Origin: Candidatus Omnitrophota bacterium
GTDB lineage: Bacteria; Ratteibacteria; UBA8468; B48-G9; JAFGKM01
Assembly: GCA_022704985.1 (NCBI GenBank)
Contig: JAKJFI010000007.1
Location: 1-15,647, forward strand
Length of the DNA: 15,647 nucleotides
Direction: 5' to 3'
Part shown: one piece after another, positions 13,727 to 15,647 of the stretch
Position numbering within the stretch: the stretch's first letter is position 1
Layout: each line of letters begins with the position of its first letter
Position numbers and translations under genes: made by a program
Notes under the pieces: model-generated
Told to the model about the DNA's origin: nothing
Database searches by the model: none
Seen by the model: only the letters and a program-made list of their open reading frames with translations

Positions 13727-15443
13727 TTTCCGTCTCTTCCTCCACGCTCTCTACCTCTTCCGGCTTTTTCTCCGGAACAAGAACCTTCTGCAATACCCTA
13801 CCCGCTATTGCGGCAGATTCCGAACTCGAGGCGCTATCCAGAAAAACAACCAGAGATATCTGGGGATTGTCAGCGGGAGCGTAGCACGCAAAAAATCCGT
13901 GGGTCTCCATCTCCAGTTCTCTGTGGGCGCGCTGTACGGTTCCGGTCTTGCCCGCAACCTCTATGCCATTTACCCTTGCCTGTCCTCCGGTGCCGAACAG
14001 AGTTACGTTCTTTAATCCTCTTCTGATAATTTCCATGCTCTCGGAACTAATGTGCACCGTTTTCCTTATCGTGGGTAAAAACTCCTTTATATTCTTCCCG
14101 TCAGGCGAGATTATTTCCTTTACAATGTAAGGTTTCCATATATTGCCCCCGTTTGCTATGGTGGAAACAAGAGAGAGAAGCTGGAGCGGCGTCGCGAGTA
14201 TCGGGCCCTGGCCTATTGAAAGGTTCAGGGGGTCTATTTCACGTTTGCTCGGCAGATATCCGCTTTTTTCTCCAGGCAGGTCAATACCCGTTTTGTATCC
14301 CAGAGCAAACATATCTGCAAACTCAAGCATTCTCGCCACCCCGGTTTTCAACCCCACGGTGCCGAAAAAAACGTTGCAGGAGTATGGGAAAGCCTGATTT
14401 ATGTCAACCCAGCCGTGCCCTTCTTCCTTCCAACAATGGAACACCCTGTTGGCGACTTCAATCTGTCCGGTGCATTCAATACGGTCATATTCCTCTATGG
14501 TCCCGCTCTCAAGAGCCGAAAGCTCCGTTATAATCTTGAACACCGAACCCGGAGAATACGTGCCCTTTATGGCTCTGTTAAGAAACGGGTAACCTTCTCT
14601 CTTGAGATAGCTCTGCAGGTTGTTCACGTCAAAGCCTGGCTTGCTCACGAGAGCGAGAATCTGTCCGTTCCTGGGGTCCATCGCCACAACGCAACCCCTG
14701 CGCTCGCCCATCTCCTGATACGCTATCTCCTGTATAACCTGGTCTATGGTCAAAACGAGGTCGTTTCCGGGGACAGAGGTTCTCCTGCCCAAAACCTTTC
14801 GCTGATGCCCCCTGGCGTCAACCTCAATCTGAAGGCCGCCCGCACTTCCCCGCAGATATTCATCGTAGAAAAGCTCCAGGCCGTCCTGCCCTATGAAATC
14901 GCCCGGTTTATAACCTTTTTCCCGGTGAGAGCGAAGCTGTTGTTCCGTTATTTCTCCCGTATATCCGACAACATGGCAGGTGTTTTTTCCGAGAATGTGC
15001 TCTCTTATCAATCCTTCCTGGATGAAGATACCCGGCAGCCTTGCGGCGTTTTCCTCTATGCGCGCAACCTCTCCAGGGGTAAGCCGCATCTTCTTCAGAT
15101 ATACCCTGTCAAACGGGTTTCCGTATCTTGATTTGAATCTTTGCAGGATAAATGACCTGTCCAGGTCGGTAATTTCCGCAAGTATAGACGCTTCCTTCTC
15201 AGGTGATTCTATGTCGTACGGAACAAAAACGAGATGCAGTGAGGGAGAATCCTTTACCAGCACTCTCCTGTTCCTGTCGTAAATGGTGCCTCTCGGAATC
15301 CCCGTTTCCACGGTCCGTATGCAATTCCTGTTTGAGAGATTCCTATAATAAGGATATCTTACGACCTGCAGATAAAAAGACCGCAGTATGATTATCGCGA
15401 ACGCAATTTTTGTAAGGTTGATAAATATTCTTTCTTTTTCCAT
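13710..15443 (-). CDS. mrdA: penicillin-binding protein 2 (class B transpeptidase)
   Basis: PBP2 cross-links lateral-wall peptidoglycan in partnership with RodA. One N-terminal transmembrane helix (about 8-26) is followed by the dimerisation/pedestal region beginning ETGIPRGTIYDRNRRVL (46-62) and then the transpeptidase domain. The active-site motifs are S300-V-F-K (in SPGSVFK), S355-C-N and K499-T-G. At 577 residues it is slightly shorter than the Escherichia coli protein. The end is a Glu/Val/Lys-rich acidic tail (about 558-577). The start at 15443 retains the cytoplasmic segment and helix but overlaps the end of mreD by 52 bp, unusually long for such pairs. It is therefore probably translationally coupled, since the upstream Shine-Dalgarno sequence is weak. 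The 3' end overlaps rodA by 17 bp. Confidence 0.96.
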   Translation of the reverse strand: MEKERIFINLTKIAFAIIILRSFYLQVVRYPYYRNLSNRNCIRTVETGIPRGTIYDRNRRVLVKDSPSLHLVFVPYDIESPEKEASILAEITDLDRSFILQRFKSRYGNPFDRVYLKKMRLTPGEVARIEENAARLPGIFIQEGLIREHILGKNTCHVVGYTGEITEQQLRSHREKGYKPGDFIGQDGLELFYDEYLRGSAGGLQIEVDARGHQRKVLGRRTSVPGNDLVLTIDQVIQEIAYQEMGERRGCVVAMDPRNGQILALVSKPGFDVNNLQSYLKREGYPFLNRAIKGTYSPGSVFKIITELSALESGTIEEYDRIECTGQIEVANRVFHCWKEEGHGWVDINQAFPYSCNVFFGTVGLKTGVARMLEFADMFALGYKTGIDLPGEKSGYLPSKREIDPLNLSIGQGPILATPLQLLSLVSTIANGGNIWKPYIVKEIISPDGKNIKEFLPTIRKTVHISSESMEIIRRGLKNVTLFGTGGQARVNGIEVAGKTGTVQRAHRELEMETHGFFACYAPADNPQISLVVFLDSASSSESAAIAGRVLQKVLVPEKKPEEVESVEEETENVETL

Positions 15444-15647
15444 TTTAATCTTTGCATCCCGAGTTCAATCACTATAAAGACAAGGACATTCCAGAAGGCA
15501 AACAGCAGTGAATATTTAGACAATGCGCAGGCCCCCCACAAAAATCCTTTTTCCCGTTCAAACATGAGCGCAAAAAAATAAAACAGGCTGAATCCAAATA
15601 CCCCTGCAATCCTTCCCGCCATGCTGTCCGCTTTCAAAAAACAGCTT
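15392..15647 (-). CDS. mreD: rod shape-determining protein MreD, C-terminal part
   Basis: The frame enters from the right edge of the window and ends at 15392. About 84 residues are visible, with hydrophobic stretches around FGFSLFYFFALMF and SLLFAFWNVLVFIVIELGM, then a basic end (KWKKKEYLSTLQKLRSR). Sequence conservation in MreD is low, so the assignment rests mainly on membrane character and on its place directly before mrdA and rodA, where mreD normally lies. A TTG at 15637 could be read as a start, but it would leave too short a protein; the real start is outside the window. MreD is an inner-membrane part of the elongasome. Confidence 0.7.
   Translation of the reverse strand, partial: SCFLKADSMAGRIAGVFGFSLFYFFALMFEREKGFLWGACALSKYSLLFAFWNVLVFIVIELGMQRLKWKKKEYLSTLQKLRSR

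Overview
The window looks like a chromosomal segment of a diderm (Gram-negative-type) bacterium with moderate G+C. Evidence is the PBP2/RodA/MreD elongation cluster, a lipopolysaccharide-type GT9 transferase, a bacterial Fmt and a class II tRNA-Tyr without encoded CCA. A methyltransferase-type URO-D protein, a Cys-rich N-terminus on the GT9 and dispersed palindromic repeats recall uncultured PVC-type lineages such as Omnitrophota, but this is a weak guess. There is no phage, IS element, CRISPR array or defence gene. No stretch over 300 bases lacks a gene.

Left end (1-450, minus strand): a 6S RNA is followed 9 nt later by tRNA-Tyr, and both are probably on one transcript. Its promoter is the mirror image of one for tsaE: a perfect inverted repeat (ATTTTAC...GTAAAAT) lets each -10 double as the opposite -35. 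The tsaE promoter would start RNA 2-4 nt before the ATG, so tsaE is probably leaderless. Bases 1-140 hold only a possible hairpin and an unassigned open frame.

Plus strand 453-9697: tsaE, a URO-D/MtaA-like methyltransferase with a basic tail, a ROK sugar kinase and fmt. A tightly overlapping envelope-glycan block follows: GT9, then a Dpm1-like GT2, then an ArnT/PMT-like transferase fused to a PAP2 phosphatase, then a membrane-embedded PHP-domain protein. The joins are ATGA, an 11-bp overlap and a directly abutting stop/start. A plausible reading is that the GT2 makes a polyprenyl-phosphate sugar, the GT-C domain uses it on the periplasmic side, and the PAP2 domain dephosphorylates a lipid carrier or product. 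This is the best candidate for an uncharacterised system here.

lysC (9839-11047) has its own candidate promoter inside the PHP gene and a roughly 145-nt leader filled by a palindromic dispersed repeat of the TCATTGCGAG...CTCGCAA type. Related palindromic insertions appear inside fmt (two) and in the linker of the GT-PAP2 fusion (one), where they are translated.

Right end, minus strand: mreD (partial), mrdA (PBP2), rodA and a TIGR03960-type B12-binding radical SAM gene form one cell-elongation operon. It runs convergently into lysC, and the two stop codons overlap by 14 bp with no visible terminator.
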